DNA from: Litsea cubeba
Taxonomy: Eukaryota > Streptophyta > Magnoliopsida > Laurales > Lauraceae
Direction: 5' to 3'
Length of the DNA stretch: 64,000 bases
Assembly: GCA_012931725.1 (NCBI GenBank)
Contig: CM022946.1
Span: 80,963,963-81,027,962, forward strand
Shown here piece after piece: positions 63,323 to 64,000 of this stretch. The notes beneath the pieces were generated by a model that had not been told where the DNA came from, did not search any database, and saw only the letters and a list, made by a program, of their open reading frames with translations. The number at the start of each line of letters is the position of its first letter. Position 1 is the first letter of the stretch. The translations under genes and the position numbers were made by a program.

Positions 63323-64000
63323 ATGAGCCCCAGCTCAGTCACATTGACAGTTTCTTCGTTCGAATCTCGAGGGATGAACGTCCTGGTTACAAATTCTGAG
63401 CCACCACCCCGCAATCCACCTCAAGATAATGCGATCAGACGCATCTAGCAGTTGGAACAAGGGCAGCAAAGAATCGAAACTCTGATGGAAAACTTTCTCC
63501 TCGCCTTCCGAAATCAGGGGAACAATGAACCTCCTCCGAATCGTCAAGATGATGAAGTAAACGGAGAAGAAAATGAGTCACGCGGCCTTACCAAAAAGGA
63601 CGTGGACAGTATCCTCGCAAAAGCAAAAGAAGAGGATATACTCAAGGAGCATGGAATCAAGCCACCATATCCCTTATGGATGGACTCGGTCCCGTTCCCT
63701 ATAAAATTTAAGCATCCTACTCTCCAAACATATACGGGGAAAGGATCAGCCAGACAGCAAGTCATCCACTTCAAGATCTTGACGGGAGCTATCACGGATC
63801 AAGATGCACTCAAGATCCGCCTCTTTGCAAGTACCCTAAAAGGTACGGCTTTTGATTGGTACTCCACTCTGCCGGAGGACTCCATCCAAAATTGGGTCAT
63901 GCTAGAGACACGCTTCCCGACTCACTTCAAAGGTGAGGACCATCCCGCTACTATGGTTCAGTTGTGCAGCCTAAAACAGGGGGAGAATGAGTCAACATAT
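63323..64000 (+). pseudogene. Gag of the E element, 5' part
   Basis: The ATG at 63323 follows the ORF1 stop by two codons in the same frame. It encodes PPPRNPPQDNAIRRI, a TAG at 63446-63448 (CAG in the copy at 28500), a coiled-coil-like stretch (QLEQGQQRIETLMENFLLAF), LTKKDVDSILAKAKEEDILK, and the capsid core with STLKGTAFDWYSTLP and LCSLKQGENESTY at the window edge. It matches the Gag remnant at 28416-30008 closely. It would form the particle shell and package element RNA. Confidence 0.88.

Larger units (their letters stand above)
57567..64000 (+). mobile_element. Ogre-like E element, 5' part (continues past window)
   Basis: It consists of a 2625-bp LTR, a leader of about 2.07 kb with tandem repeats, an ORF1 and the start of gag, in the order described for Ogre and related Tat elements: long LTRs, a long repetitive leader and an additional ORF before gag. 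Pol and the 3' LTR lie beyond base 64000. It has three in-frame stops, so it is inactive as read, but it is the most complete copy of the family here. Confidence 0.82.

Overview
This 64-kb window is nuclear DNA of a flowering plant, from a large repeat-rich genome. It is built almost entirely of transposable elements: a LINE, chromovirus (Tekay/Del-like), Tat-lineage and Ogre-like Ty3/gypsy elements, a Sirevirus-like LTR, long-arm foldback elements and MITEs. I found no intact host protein gene, rRNA, tRNA or CRISPR array. The reading frames of substance belong to retroelements, and nearly all are broken by stops and frameshifts. The species cannot be read from the sequence.

Layout. 1-1870: 5'-truncated LINE on the minus strand (endonuclease and RT). 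1925-3214: purine-rich and tandem-repeat DNA ending in a polypurine tract. 3215-5834: LTR of an Ogre-like family, here called E, with four copies in the window. 5835-7705: long palindromic foldback element (P1). 7802-23165: a four-level nest. A gypsy LTR (Y) is split by a solo chromovirus-type LTR (S, target duplication CAAAG). S is split by a Tekay-like element (T, 10250-21669, duplication GCTTG). The 5' LTR of T is split by a solo Sirevirus-like LTR (C, 10701-12482, duplication CAGCT). 23168-24961: primer-binding site and leader of Y, then a second chromovirus-type LTR fragment (S2). 24962-25636: one arm of a second foldback copy (P2). 25637-34200: rearranged E sequence (LTR, gag remnant, LTR with an internal duplication, leader). 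34201-41870: decayed Tat-lineage element M1 on the minus strand. 43026-55164: long Tat-lineage element M2 on the minus strand, with both LTRs and target duplication GTCCA, inserted in a MITE; a second MITE copy lies at 55809-56135. 57567-64000: 5' part of another E element (LTR, leader with about 155-bp tandem repeats, ORF1, gag), running off the window.

How the parts work together. Each retroelement carries parts of a replication cycle: LTR promoter, primer-binding site, Gag, protease, reverse transcriptase, RNase H and integrase. M1 and M2 add an archaeal-type RNase H and an extra gene read from the opposite strand. In M2 that gene has its own TATA box, two introns, a domain resembling the 'putative gypsy type transposon' family (PF04195) and a coiled-coil tail. 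A second uninterrupted antisense frame with its own TATA box and AATAAA follows it. T lacks most of gag and the protease active site, yet its LTRs differ by only about 0.6 percent, so it was probably copied by proteins supplied in trans.

Most unusual signals. (1) The antisense transcription units of M2. (2) A short acidic reading frame behind a splice-acceptor-like site inside two diverged chromovirus-type LTRs. (3) Four different LTR families each carrying a cluster of CG-containing palindromic motifs. (4) An in-frame ORF1-gag arrangement in family E. All counts, alignments and boundaries were made by eye.
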